Below, piece by piece: positions 15,564 through 23,167 of a DNA stretch of 24,467 bases. Where the stretch lies: positions 1 to 24,467 of the forward strand of contig CALGZY010000308.1 in NCBI GenBank assembly GCA_937934355.1. The letters run 5' to 3'. The notes under the pieces were generated by a model. The model searched no databases, was not told the DNA's origin, and was given only the letters and a program-made list of their open reading frames with translations. Positions within the stretch are counted from its first letter, which is position 1. Each line of letters opens with the position of its first letter. A program made the translations under genes and the position numbers. This DNA is from an uncultured Collinsella sp. (lineage in GTDB: Bacteria > Actinomycetota > Coriobacteriia > Coriobacteriales > Coriobacteriaceae).

Positions 15564-17231
15564 ATGCCTACTGATATCGAAATCGCACGTTCTGTCACGC
15601 CGCTGCCTATTACCGAGGTGGCCAAGAACGCCGGCGTCGACGTTAAGCACCTTATTCCGTACGGCTTCGACAAGGCTAAGGTCGACTATTCACTGCTCAA
15701 CGAGCCGACTGATCACCAGGCCAAGCTCGTCCTCGTGACCGCTATCAACCCAACGCCTGCGGGCGAGGGCAAGACCACCACGACCATCGGTCTGGCCGAT
15801 GGCCTGCGTCGCCGCGGCGTCAAGAGTGCCGTGGCCCTGCGCGAGCCTTCGCTCGGCCCCGTCTTTGGCGTTAAGGGCGGTGCTGCCGGCGGCGGCTGGG
15901 CTCAGGTGATCCCCATGGAGGATATCAACCTGCACTTTACCGGCGACTTCCACGCTATCGGTGCTGCCAACAATCTGCTGGCCGCCATGCTTGATAACCA
16001 CATCCAGCAGGGCAATCAGCTCGGTATTGACGTTAAGCGCATCACTTGGAAGCGCGTCGTCGATATGAACGACCGTCAGCTGCGCCACGTCATCGACGGC
16101 ATTGGCGGTAAGGCTCAGGGCGTGCCGCGCGAGGACGGCTTCGATATCACCGTCGCCTCTGAGGTCATGGCAATCCTGTGCCTGTCCACGAGCATCAACG
16201 ACCTCAAGGAGCGCCTGGGCGAGATTGTCGTCGGCTACAGCTTTGCCGGCGAGCCCGTCCGCGCCCGCGACCTTAAGGCTCAGGGCGCTATGGCCGCGTT
16301 GCTTAAGGACGCGCTCAAGCCCAACCTGGTCCAGACGCTCGAGGGTACGCCTGCGTTTGTCCACGGTGGCCCCTTTGCCAACATTGCCCACGGCTGCAAC
16401 TCCATCATGGCTACGCGTATGGCTATGCGCTTTGGCGATGTTGCCATTACCGAGGCCGGCTTCGGTGCCGATCTGGGTGCCGAGAAGTTCCTCGACATCA
16501 AGTGCCGCATGACGGGCGTTCACCCCAGTGCCGTCGTGATCGTCGCGACCGCTCGTGCGTTGAAGTACAACGGTGGCGTCGCCAAGGCCGATCTCAACGA
16601 GGAGAACCTCGAGGCACTCAAGGCTGGCATGCCCAACCTGCTGCGTCACGTCGACAACATCCAGAACGTTTATGGTCTGCCCTGCGTGGTCGCCATCAAC
16701 CGATTCCCGACGGACACCGAGGCCGAGCTTGCGCTCATCGAGTCCGAGTGCCAGAAGCTCGGCGTCAACGTTAAGCTTTCCGAGGTCTGGGCCAAGGGCG
16801 GCGAGGGCGCGCTCGACCTGGCCGATGAGGTCATGCGTCTGATTGAGCAGCCGAGCGAGCTCAAGTTTGCCTATGAGGACGGCGCTGATGTCGCTGATGC
16901 CCTCGAGGCCGTTGCCACCAAGGTCTACCGCGCCGACGGCGTTGACTTTACGCCGGCCGCCAAGCGTCAGCTTGCCGAGCTGCGCGAGAACGGCTTTGGC
17001 AACCTGCCGGTGTGCGTCGCCAAGACGCAGTACAGCTTTAGCGACAACGCCAAGGCCCTGGGCGCTCCCGAGAACTTCCGCATCACGGTGCGCGAGCTCA
17101 AGGTTTCCGCCGGCGCCCACTTTGTGGTCGCGCTGACCGGCAGTGTTCTGACCATGCCGGGCCTGCCTAAGGTCCCCGCGGCCGAGAATATCGACGTCGA
17201 CAACGACGGCAACATCACCGGCCTGTTCTAA
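15564..17231 (+). CDS. fhs: Formate--tetrahydrofolate ligase
   Basis: This 555-residue cytoplasmic enzyme makes 10-formyltetrahydrofolate from formate, tetrahydrofolate and ATP, feeding purine and formyl-Met-tRNA synthesis and one-carbon flow. ATG 15564 follows GAAAGGA (15551-15557) and gives the usual length; an upstream in-frame ATG at 15489 precedes the promoter. Conserved segments include [16 protein letters not shown] with the P-loop lysine K70, [46 protein letters not shown], and [10 protein letters not shown]. The tail [17 protein letters not shown] is also standard. The gene lies between its own promoter and a strong terminator, so it is monocistronic. Neighbouring folate genes are not in the window. 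Anaerobic gut bacteria use the enzyme in either direction depending on formate supply. Confidence 0.98.
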   Translation: MPTDIEIARSVTPLPITEVAKNAGVDVKHLIPYGFDKAKVDYSLLNEPTDHQAKLVLVTAINPTPAGEGKTTTTIGLADGLRRRGVKSAVALREPSLGPVFGVKGGAAGGGWAQVIPMEDINLHFTGDFHAIGAANNLLAAMLDNHIQQGNQLGIDVKRITWKRVVDMNDRQLRHVIDGIGGKAQGVPREDGFDITVASEVMAILCLSTSINDLKERLGEIVVGYSFAGEPVRARDLKAQGAMAALLKDALKPNLVQTLEGTPAFVHGGPFANIAHGCNSIMATRMAMRFGDVAITEAGFGADLGAEKFLDIKCRMTGVHPSAVVIVATARALKYNGGVAKADLNEENLEALKAGMPNLLRHVDNIQNVYGLPCVVAINRFPTDTEAELALIESECQKLGVNVKLSEVWAKGGEGALDLADEVMRLIEQPSELKFAYEDGADVADALEAVATKVYRADGVDFTPAAKRQLAELRENGFGNLPVCVAKTQYSFSDNAKALGAPENFRITVRELKVSAGAHFVVALTGSVLTMPGLPKVPAAENIDVDNDGNITGLF

Positions 17232-17256
17232 GCCCGCTGCTCATAGCCGCTTGCCC

Positions 17257-17294
17257 GCCCCGTCGTGCCTACTAAGGCCCGGCGGGGCCTTTTT
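17257..17294 (+). terminator. Intrinsic terminator after fhs
   Basis: A 9-bp stem (GCCCCGTCG 17257-17265 with CGGCGGGGC 17280-17288, one G-U pair) continues inward as GCC/GGC around TACTAA. It is followed by CTTTTT. It lies 25 nt after the fhs stop. Confidence 0.9.
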
Positions 17295-17361
17295 GATCTT
17301 TAGACCCGCGCACGTCTTGTAGATACCGACGGACTCTGCCCATCATAGGCTTTTGCGCGGG

Positions 17362-17367
17362 TAGAAT
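17362..17367 (+). promoter_or_regulatory. Putative -10 element (TAGAAT) for the Thr-x-Val membrane protein
   Basis: GGGTAGAAT ends 45 nt before ATG 17413, after a G-rich run like other start regions here. No good -35 was seen. GGAAAGGAA at 17397-17405 is the ribosome site. Confidence 0.4.
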
Positions 17368-17412
17368 GCATGGATAACTTGAGGCTCACGCGCGACGGAA
17401 AGGAATCGTTGC

Positions 17413-18402
17413 ATGGATCAGGACAAGACAACCGTGATGGGCGGCTACGGTTCCGCGCAGGCTGGCGATAGCGACGATGCGACTCGCGTTGTTCCCAACC
17501 CCGGTTATACCGACCCCGCCGCGACGCAGCCTTCTGCCGAGCCCACCCGGGTTATGGGCTATGGCGACACGGCGCAGGATTCTTACGCTGCATCTTCGCA
17601 AGGCCCCTATAGCAACGCAGCTCCGGATCCGTTTGATTACGCGCCGCAGGATTCTTATGCTGCCTCGACGCCGAATCCCTATGATGACCTGCCGCAAAAT
17701 CCCATTCCGCAGCCTCAGCAGACGACGTATATGCCTCGCACGGCGCAGCCTCGCTACGAGTCGCGCGAGCCGTATCGCGAGTACCCCAAGTCGATTCCGC
17801 AATATGGCGAGGACGAGGATAAGAAGCCGTCGCGTTCGTCGAGCGTGATCAAGAAGATCCTCATCGTGCTGGCGATTTTCTTTGCGCTGTCGGTTGTGTT
17901 TGCCATCGTGTCGGGCATGCTCAACAAGCGAGGGAGTTCAACGGCCGATACCGCTGCCGAGCAAACCGAGTCCGCCTCGTCTAGTACCGTCGATCTGAGC
18001 GATATCCCGGGGCAGTACTGGTCCAACGCCAAGAAGCTCCTCAAGTCGCGCGGCGCCGATCTTTCGAATGCCGTGGCCCTGACCGATGATGGCTCAACGC
18101 CCGTCGTCGATGCCAACTGGGTCGTTACTTCTGCCTACTACAACGACAACGGCAACCTCGAAATTCAACTCACGCACAAGAACAGCTCGGGCAACTCGTC
18201 CGGCGGCCAAAGCGGTGCCGATAGCTCGAGCTCCAATACGCTGGAGGACTTGAGCAACAAGGCACAGGAGTTGGGAGACAAGGCGCAAGAGCTGGGCGAC
18301 ACGGCACAAAACCTGGGCGATACCGCGCAGAACTTGGGCGACATGGCGACGGATGCCTGGAACGCCCTGCAAAACGGCATCTCGGGCGCGCAGGGAAACT
18401 AG
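17413..18402 (+). CDS. Single-pass membrane protein with Thr-x-Val motifs and PASTA-like extracellular domain
   Basis: This is a 329-residue protein. Residues 1-140 are proline-, tyrosine- and glutamine-rich and lack fixed structure; they contain three similar sites, T7-V-M, T24-R-V-V and T45-R-V-M, and a repeated QDSYAAS. A basic patch (KKPSRSSSVIKK) is followed by one membrane helix at about 148-170. With this order the N-terminus should be inside and the rest outside. The outer part has a domain (about 195-255) that recalls PASTA repeats (DIPGQYWSNAKKLLKSRGA, then NWVVTSAYY), then a Ser/Gly linker and a four-fold heptad repeat. I do not recognise a named family. The layout suggests a target of a Ser/Thr kinase and FHA protein acting at the cell envelope, which is inference. 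It ends 18 nt from the convergent CDF gene with no terminator between. Confidence 0.8.
   Translation: MDQDKTTVMGGYGSAQAGDSDDATRVVPNPGYTDPAATQPSAEPTRVMGYGDTAQDSYAASSQGPYSNAAPDPFDYAPQDSYAASTPNPYDDLPQNPIPQPQQTTYMPRTAQPRYESREPYREYPKSIPQYGEDEDKKPSRSSSVIKKILIVLAIFFALSVVFAIVSGMLNKRGSSTADTAAEQTESASSSTVDLSDIPGQYWSNAKKLLKSRGADLSNAVALTDDGSTPVVDANWVVTSAYYNDNGNLEIQLTHKNSSGNSSGGQSGADSSSSNTLEDLSNKAQELGDKAQELGDTAQNLGDTAQNLGDMATDAWNALQNGISGAQGN
18256..18339 (+). repeat. Four tandem 21-nt repeats encoding a heptad coiled coil
   Basis: Four consecutive in-frame copies encode NKAQELG, DKAQELG, DTAQNLG and DTAQNLG, followed by a partial DMATDAW. The DNA copies differ at synonymous sites, so the repeat is old or under protein-level selection. 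It predicts a short amphipathic helix at the protein's C-terminus. Confidence 0.85.
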
Positions 18403-18420
18403 CGGACGAGCGGAGCGGGG

Positions 18421-19602
18421 CTACAGCTGCTCGGCCGGACGCTCGGGCGAACTAAAGCCCGAGTCAAACGTAACGACGCACGAGGCATCGGGCCGGCGCT
18501 CGTGCACGATGCGCGTGACGAGCTCCAGCAGCTCCTCGTCGGATATGTCAAAGCCGTCGGGGCGCACCAAGTCAAACGAAACGAAGCCGTCGTGCTCGTG
18601 CAGGTCGTGGATGGAGAGCGCGGGATCGATCTGCATGACGCCGCGTTTGACCCAGCCGCGCAGGTCGTCGCCGGTTGTGGCGATGGGGTCGCAGTGCAGC
18701 GTGATGTCGATGCCCATCTGGCGCTTGATGTCGCGCTCGATGGTGTCCAGAATCTCGTGGTGCTCAAATGCATCGCCCTCGCCGGGCATTTCCACGTGTG
18801 CGCTGGCGAACTGGCGACCGGGGCCGTAGTCGTGCACCATCAGGTCGTGTGTGCCCAGGACTTGCGGATAGGCCATAATCCTGTCGCGGATTTCCTGGAC
18901 GAGCTTGGGGTCGGGTGCTTGTCCCAGCAGCGGGCTGATGGCGTCGCGCACCAGGCCCATGCCGCTGATGCAGATGAAGATGCCCACACCCAGACCTGCC
19001 CAGCCATCGAGGTCAAAGCCGGTCGTCTGCGAAATAAGCGCCGCCGCTAAGACCGAGCCCGAGGTGATGACGTCGTTTTTGGAGTCCTGTGCCGTGGCGA
19101 TGAGGGTCTCCGAGTCGATGCGATCGCCCAGCGTGCGGTTGAACGCTGCCATCCAGAGCTTAACGAGCATGGACGTAGCCAGTGCCGCAAGGGAAATAAA
19201 CGTGTAAGCGGTGGGCGAGGGCTTGATGATCTTGGTGATCGACTCGAGGATCAGATTGATGCCGACGGCGCAAACCAGGACGGCGACGAACAGGCCGGCT
19301 AGGTACTCGTAGCGGCCGTGGCCATAGGGGTGGCCTTCGTCTGCCGGGCGGCTGGCAAGGCGGAAACCGAGCAGGCTCACAATGTTGCTCGAGGCATCGG
19401 AGAGGTTGTTGAAAGCGTCGGCGATGAGGGAGACGGAGCCGGCAAGCAGGCCCGCGATGCCCTTGGCCAGGCACAGGGTGATGTTGAGGCCAATGCAGAT
19501 GAGGCTTGCGGCAAAACCCGCGTTGGTGCGGCAAGATGCATCGACCGGCTCGCCCTCGCTGCCGGGAACAAGCGTATGTACCAGCCGATTTACAAATAGC
19601 AT
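18421..19602 (-). CDS. Cation diffusion facilitator (CDF) metal exporter, Mn-type metal site
   Basis: This is a 393-residue inner-membrane metal/proton antiporter. ATG 19602 is chosen because GAGG lies 9 nt upstream; in-frame ATG 19623 lacks a ribosome site. Six membrane segments occupy about residues 28-215. The transport site reads N65-x3-D69 in the second segment and D173-x3-D177 (DSKNDV) in the fifth. Zinc exporters usually have His in one of these places, so an Asn/Asp-Asp/Asp set points to manganese or iron. HPYGHGRYEY (91-100) is the conserved loop. The cytoplasmic domain has HDLMVHDYGPG and ASAHVEMPGEGD. A further 80 or so residues (VKRGVMQIDPALSIHDLH and onward) extend past the usual end. 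The gene is divergent from the zinc-ribbon gene at 19821 and converges on the membrane-protein gene. Confidence 0.93.
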   Translation of the reverse strand: MLFVNRLVHTLVPGSEGEPVDASCRTNAGFAASLICIGLNITLCLAKGIAGLLAGSVSLIADAFNNLSDASSNIVSLLGFRLASRPADEGHPYGHGRYEYLAGLFVAVLVCAVGINLILESITKIIKPSPTAYTFISLAALATSMLVKLWMAAFNRTLGDRIDSETLIATAQDSKNDVITSGSVLAAALISQTTGFDLDGWAGLGVGIFICISGMGLVRDAISPLLGQAPDPKLVQEIRDRIMAYPQVLGTHDLMVHDYGPGRQFASAHVEMPGEGDAFEHHEILDTIERDIKRQMGIDITLHCDPIATTGDDLRGWVKRGVMQIDPALSIHDLHEHDGFVSFDLVRPDGFDISDEELLELVTRIVHERRPDASCVVTFDSGFSSPERPAEQL

Positions 19603-19773
19603 AGCGGTCGTCCTCACAATCATGTTTAAGGGGATAGTGTAGCTCGCGCGGGGGCGCCGTGCACCGATGCTCAGAAAATGCAGCAATAGTCTGCCGGTGC
19701 TAACGAGCGAGCCTTTTCGTCTGCCTGGGTGGTCCATTTTGGGCCACATGGGTATGGGCATGTGCCTGTTTGC

Positions 19774-19792
19774 TCGACATACTTAATGTCGA
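19774..19792. promoter_or_regulatory. Perfect 7-bp inverted repeat, possible operator between divergent genes
   Basis: TCGACAT-ACTTA-ATGTCGA is a perfect dyad with a 5-nt centre. It lies 28 nt before the zinc-ribbon start codon, and TACTTAAT inside it could serve as a -10 element. The rest of the 218-nt divergent gap (19603-19820) shows a weak TGGTCC/GGGCCA dyad near 19731 and no gene. Confidence 0.45.
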
Positions 19793-19820
19793 CAGCCCCT
19801 GTGCAAAGGAGGACGTTTCC

Positions 19821-21158
19821 ATGGACGAGATGTTTGCCATTAAATGTCAAAACTGCGGCGGCCCTATGTACTCGCACCAAGCTAAGCGCAGCTTTGAGTG
19901 TGCTTATTGCGGTGCGGTCATTCCGTGGCAGGCGGACGCCGGAGAGCCCAAGAGCGCTTTGGGCATTCGCCATACGCCGTTGACGGTAGTGGATGGACTG
20001 CTCAAGCTCACGCATGTGTCGCAACTCGAGCGCCCGGAGGACCCGGACTGGTATTTCTTCAATTCGCACTGGCGCAATCAGTCGGTCCTGGAACATCTGC
20101 TGTGGGAGGATCGCGGCACGGCGCAGGAGTTCCAAGAGGCCACGCATGTGAGCATTCCTTGCCCCTTCTGCGGAGCGTCCTTTGAGGGCGAGTCAACGCA
20201 GCGTGTGTTTGAGTGCCCGTCCTGCGGCAACAAGATCGGCATTGCCGACCTGCTCAAGCCGGGTACCTTCAGCAAGCGTCTGACCATGGGCGTGGGTGCA
20301 GAGTATGTGCCGGAGCAGGGTATTCCCTGCGAAATCTCGCCGCAGCAGGCACGTGCCAACGCGCTGCAGCTGGTGCGCCAGTATCCGGATGCCTTTGCCG
20401 GGCACGACGTGGAAGACGCGATCCAAAACGACATGATGCTCTTCTATTTCCCCATGGCGCTGGCGGACTTGCGCATGATGGCGAGCTTCCCGGGCAAGGG
20501 CCTGAGCAAGGAGGCCTTGGTGTACTACGAGGTGCTCGACTGGGCATACCCCAGGGCAAACTACCTGGACGTTCGCCTCATGGGCATTTTGGAGCCGTGG
20601 GACTTTGCCAAGGTCGGTCCGTTCGATCCCGCCATGCAGGAAGGTGACTTTCGCGTTGTCTCAGTCGATGCGTCTACCAAGGACCAGGTGGTCATTGATA
20701 AGTTGGCGCTCGACGTTGCGGGCAACGACGCCGAGGCTGTACTGGGGCTCAATAAAAAGAGCATTCGCATGTGGGCGCGCAAGGCCCGCAAACATAAGGA
20801 CGGCCTGGTGATGGTGCCGGTCTACTTTGTCGATCGTCCGGCGACAGACGGCCGCGATGGCGAGCAGGTGCGCATTGCCGTAAACGGCCAGACGGGCCGC
20901 GCGGCCGCGGTGGTGTTTAGCGACAAGCGCGAAACGCATATCGTGGCGCCGCTCAGCCCGAGCCTGCATCTGTCCGGTGAGAGCACCGTGCACGCCACGC
21001 CCGTCGAGGTCAAATACGTTAAATCGCCCTTCCTGTACCAGATCGTGCGCCGTGGAGGCGGCGAGCAACCGCGCCAGGTTGCAGCCGCCGTCGAGGGTTC
21101 CTACCGAGAGGAGAAGCCCAAACGCCGCGGTCTGCTGGGTGCGCTATTTGGGAAGTAG
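19821..21158 (+). CDS. Protein with two zinc ribbons (TFIIB-type), function unknown
   Basis: This is a 445-residue soluble protein. ATG 19821 follows AAAGGAGG (19806-19813); an in-frame ATG at 19770 lies before the putative operator and is rejected. Two four-cysteine ribbons are clear: C9/C12 with C28/C31 (CQNC, CAYC) and C114/C117 with C132/C135 (CPFC, CPSC). A later stretch, MVPVYFVDRP then VNGQTGRAAAV (about 335-360), matches what I recall from bacterial TFIIB-type zinc-ribbon proteins of unknown role. Those often carry membrane helices next, but here the C-terminus is soluble and ends with a basic KPKRRGLLGALFGK tail that could bind a membrane or nucleic acid. Its position opposite a metal exporter hints at a metal link, without proof. 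Confidence 0.8.
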   Translation: MDEMFAIKCQNCGGPMYSHQAKRSFECAYCGAVIPWQADAGEPKSALGIRHTPLTVVDGLLKLTHVSQLERPEDPDWYFFNSHWRNQSVLEHLLWEDRGTAQEFQEATHVSIPCPFCGASFEGESTQRVFECPSCGNKIGIADLLKPGTFSKRLTMGVGAEYVPEQGIPCEISPQQARANALQLVRQYPDAFAGHDVEDAIQNDMMLFYFPMALADLRMMASFPGKGLSKEALVYYEVLDWAYPRANYLDVRLMGILEPWDFAKVGPFDPAMQEGDFRVVSVDASTKDQVVIDKLALDVAGNDAEAVLGLNKKSIRMWARKARKHKDGLVMVPVYFVDRPATDGRDGEQVRIAVNGQTGRAAAVVFSDKRETHIVAPLSPSLHLSGESTVHATPVEVKYVKSPFLYQIVRRGGGEQPRQVAAAVEGSYREEKPKRRGLLGALFGK

Positions 21159-21378
21159 GGGAGTAGCACCGGTTGTTGCCGTAAGGTGATGGCCGGGGGT
21201 GCGGGGCAGCTCTCAGGAGTGCGGGCTGCCGTCTGATTGTTTGAGGGTGCCAGATGTAAATAAACAGTGGAGCGGCTGCAAAAGAGCCTCCTCACTGGGT
21301 AAAATCAGGTTGTGCCGCGGAACCCGCTCCTCAGCTAGTCACACTTCGGAAGCGCGGGCAACGCAGGTATTATCGTCT
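21159..21378. other. Intergenic region, possible structured RNA
   Basis: No convincing gene lies in this stretch. It holds two foldable segments: GGCAGC with GCTGCC around 21205-21232, and a bulged hairpin AGTGGAGCGGCT with AGCCTCCTCACT at about 21266-21296. A TAAAAT -10-like hexamer after GGG at 21300-21305 could start a short transcript of about 95 nt that would end at the terminator at 21379-21405. It matches neither SRP RNA, tmRNA nor a tRNA that I can recognise. Confidence 0.35.
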
Positions 21379-21405
21379 AAAGGGCCGGCTGCAACCGGCC
21401 CTTTT
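21379..21405 (+). terminator. Strong intrinsic terminator
   Basis: A perfect 10-bp stem AAAGGGCCGG (21379-21388) with CCGGCCCTTT (21395-21404) surrounds a CTGCAA loop and runs into TTTTC. It lies 220 nt after the zinc-ribbon stop, so it ends either a long 3' untranslated region or a separate small RNA. On the other strand the T-run is short (TTTAG), and it may also stop transcripts coming from the YhcG gene. Confidence 0.85.
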
Positions 21406-21428
21406 CTGTGGCAGCCAATGGACCCACA

Positions 21429-21583
21429 TCAGACGAAGGCCGCGTCTTTGCCTGTCAGGTCACGCTCGCCAGCCACGGCTAGAATGTCGTTGCCGGCGTC
21501 CATGACCGGTATTGTTTCGTAGCGTGCGTCGCAACCGCGAGTGCGCCTGCGACGGCTGCGGTGGCTTCGGTCGCAACGTGCTG
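21429..21583 (-). pseudogene. Probable 3' gene remnant downstream of the YhcG gene
   Basis: On the minus strand, right after the YhcG stop, two overlapping frames look protein-like. One, in the YhcG frame, reads ATEATAAVAGALAVATHA. The other reads YETIPVMDAGNDILAV and ends DLTGKDAAFV at TGA 21431-21429. A single frameshift near 21515-21525 would join them into one plausible tail. ATG 21503 could also start a 24-codon ORF. I do not recognise the source family; chance is possible. Confidence 0.3.
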
Positions 21584-22633
21584 CTACCCTTGCGTTTCGC
21601 CATTGGTCGCTTCGTTGATGGCGCGGTACTCGGCACTCAGCTCGCGCGCCAGCTCTTCCTTGCTTGGAAGATACGGCAGGTATTTGGCGGCAAACACTTG
21701 GTCGTTGTCTTCGGGCAGCGTGTACTCGACAATCGAATCGCTTTTGTCCGCGCAGAGCACGATGCCTATGGGCGGATTGTCGCCTTCGTTCATGAGCTCG
21801 CGCGTGTAGTAGTTCACATACATTTGCATCTGGCCCAGGTCCTGATGCGTAAGGTCGTCCGTCTTAAGGTCGATGAGCACGAAGCAGCGCATCAGATAGT
21901 TGTAAAAAACAAGGTCAATATAGAAATGGCGCCCATCAAAGGTGATGCGCTTTTGGCGCGCCTCGAAAGCGAAACCACGGCCAAGCTCCAGCAGGAACTT
22001 CTGAAGATGCGTGATGAGCGCCTGCTCTAGATCGCTCTCGCGAAACGCAGTATCGTCCGAGAAACCTAAAAACTCCAGTACATATGGGTCGCGGATGATA
22101 TCCTCGGGGCGACGAGCCGGGGCGCTCTTTTGGATTTCCTGGGCGACGGCCTCCTTGTCCTTGCTGGCAAGTAGGCGCTCGCGGAACATGGTGTTGATCT
22201 GGCGTTCGAGCTGACGCGTGCTCCAACGAGAATCGGCGCATTCGTTCATGTACCATGTTCGAGCATCAGGGTCGGTTATACGCGATAACCTGCGGTAATG
22301 TGTCCAATTCAATTCGGAACGCAGCGCGTTCCGGATTGGGAACGCAAGATAAAACTGACGCATGTATCTTAAGCTTCTGGCGTTGAAGCCTCTGCCAAAA
22401 TCCTTAGTCAATCTAACGGCAAGTTCGTCGATCAGTGCATCGCCATACTTGGCGCGCTCCTCTCCGCCCTGTTCATCAACAATACTCTTGCCGATCTCCC
22501 AATATGCCTCAACCATCGCAAAGTTAACGGCGGTATAGGCCTTGTCGCGAGCGGCGTTGAGAATCGAGGAGACCTGCTTGTAAAAACCTTCGGGCACGAT
22601 TGCCGATTCTCCACGGTTTACTAGTTCACCCAT
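21584..22633 (-). CDS. YhcG/DUF1016-family PD-(D/E)XK nuclease
   Basis: This is a 349-residue soluble protein. ATG 22633 is chosen, with a GAGGAA ribosome site about 14 nt upstream; GTG 22636 is directly before it. The N-terminal DUF1016 domain (about 15-170) has the usual AYWEIGKSIVDEQ, YGDALIDELAVRL, LRYMRQFY and LNWTHYRRL motifs. The C-terminal nuclease domain carries EARQKR, D240 (YIDLVFYN) and D255-L-K257 (LIDLKTD), a complete PD-(D/E)XK core. Members are spread by transfer, often near restriction systems or other mobile genes; a defence or DNA-processing role is suspected but not settled. G+C is about half in sampled lines, well below neighbours. No partner gene is adjacent, so it is a lone acquired gene. 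Confidence 0.92.
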   Translation of the reverse strand: MGELVNRGESAIVPEGFYKQVSSILNAARDKAYTAVNFAMVEAYWEIGKSIVDEQGGEERAKYGDALIDELAVRLTKDFGRGFNARSLRYMRQFYLAFPIRNALRSELNWTHYRRLSRITDPDARTWYMNECADSRWSTRQLERQINTMFRERLLASKDKEAVAQEIQKSAPARRPEDIIRDPYVLEFLGFSDDTAFRESDLEQALITHLQKFLLELGRGFAFEARQKRITFDGRHFYIDLVFYNYLMRCFVLIDLKTDDLTHQDLGQMQMYVNYYTRELMNEGDNPPIGIVLCADKSDSIVEYTLPEDNDQVFAAKYLPYLPSKEELARELSAEYRAINEATNGETQG

Positions 22634-22750
22634 CACTGTCGCCCCACTTTCCTCTTGTGGAATGCATCTTTAACGCATTTAGTTTAAAGCCTCGCGCGGA
22701 CACGAATTGCTATGTTGTCTGGCACCTTCGCATGGGAGCCTTGCGGTGGT

Positions 22751-22756
22751 TAAAAT
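22751..22756 (+). promoter_or_regulatory. Putative -10 element (TAAAAT) for the small PH-like gene
   Basis: TAAAAT ends 45 nt before ATG 22802. It sits just before the GTG at 22757 that would extend the frame, so it argues for the later start. TTCGCA at 22727-22732 is a weak -35 candidate. Confidence 0.4.
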
Positions 22757-22801
22757 GTGACCATAGAGGCAGTTTTAGCGAACCCCGCGGGAGTGACGCG
22801 T

Positions 22802-23071
22802 ATGGACAACAACACGCTGCTGTTCCAGGACAAAGGTTCGGGTAGGTTTAAAGACGTCAAGATCTACCCTAACCGCATCGAGGTGCTCAAGAAGGGCACT
22901 TTTGGTGGCAAGCACACCGAGATTGTTTATCTTAAGGACATTACGGGGGTCAGCAGGATCAAGGGCCGCGACGTTTTCCTACGTAACAGGCTGTTGACTG
23001 CCTGTGTCTTTAGTCTGAGCAGCCGCTCCCAAGCTCAGGAGTTCGTGAATGCGCTGAACATGGTGATGTAG
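22802..23071 (+). CDS. Small PH-like domain protein (DUF4429-like)
   Basis: This 89-residue protein has no signal peptide or membrane helix. ATG 22802 follows GGGAG at 22789-22793 and lies after the putative -10; a longer form from GTG 22757 is unlikely. The pattern of short strands, KDVKIYPNRIEVLKKG, then KHTEIVYLKDITGVSRIKG, then a C-terminal helix QAQEFVNALNMV, fits a bacterial pleckstrin-homology fold in which the last helix caps the barrel. Such domains often sit next to a SHOCT tail, absent here. Function is unknown. It faces the surface-protein gene tail to tail, with a terminator between. Confidence 0.65.
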   Translation: MDNNTLLFQDKGSGRFKDVKIYPNRIEVLKKGTFGGKHTEIVYLKDITGVSRIKGRDVFLRNRLLTACVFSLSSRSQAQEFVNALNMVM

Positions 23072-23096
23072 CCGATAACGGTGTTCGGGCTAAGGT

Positions 23097-23130
23097 AAAA
23101 ATCGGGGCGCAGAACGGTATTCTGCGCCCC
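23097..23130 (-). terminator. Intrinsic terminator for the surface-protein gene
   Basis: A perfect 11-bp stem GGGGCGCAGAA (23104-23114) with TTCTGCGCCCC (23120-23130) has a 5-nt loop. On the minus strand it is followed by GATTTTT, so it terminates the gene ending at 23168. On the plus strand it is followed by more cytosines and would be weak. Confidence 0.85.
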
Positions 23131-23167
23131 CCCCAATTGAGTCGATGTGTCTAAAAGGCGGGCTTGC

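Noticed and set aside
19603..19761. N-terminal extension of the CDF protein to 19761
   Set aside because: It has no ribosome site and no CDF similarity; ATG 19602 has GAGG at the right distance.
21306..21378. SRP (4.5S-type) RNA, suggested by TCGGAAGC near 21347
   Set aside because: The conserved tetraloop-and-asymmetric-loop core (GGAAGGAAGCAGC-like) is absent and the flanking sequence does not pair as needed.
21512..22030. A 172-codon plus-strand ORF
   Set aside because: It is antisense to the YhcG gene, whose domain and active-site motifs are clear.
23123..23134. Run of cytosines as a phase-variable tract
   Set aside because: It lies outside any coding frame, just beside a terminator stem, so slippage would not switch a gene.
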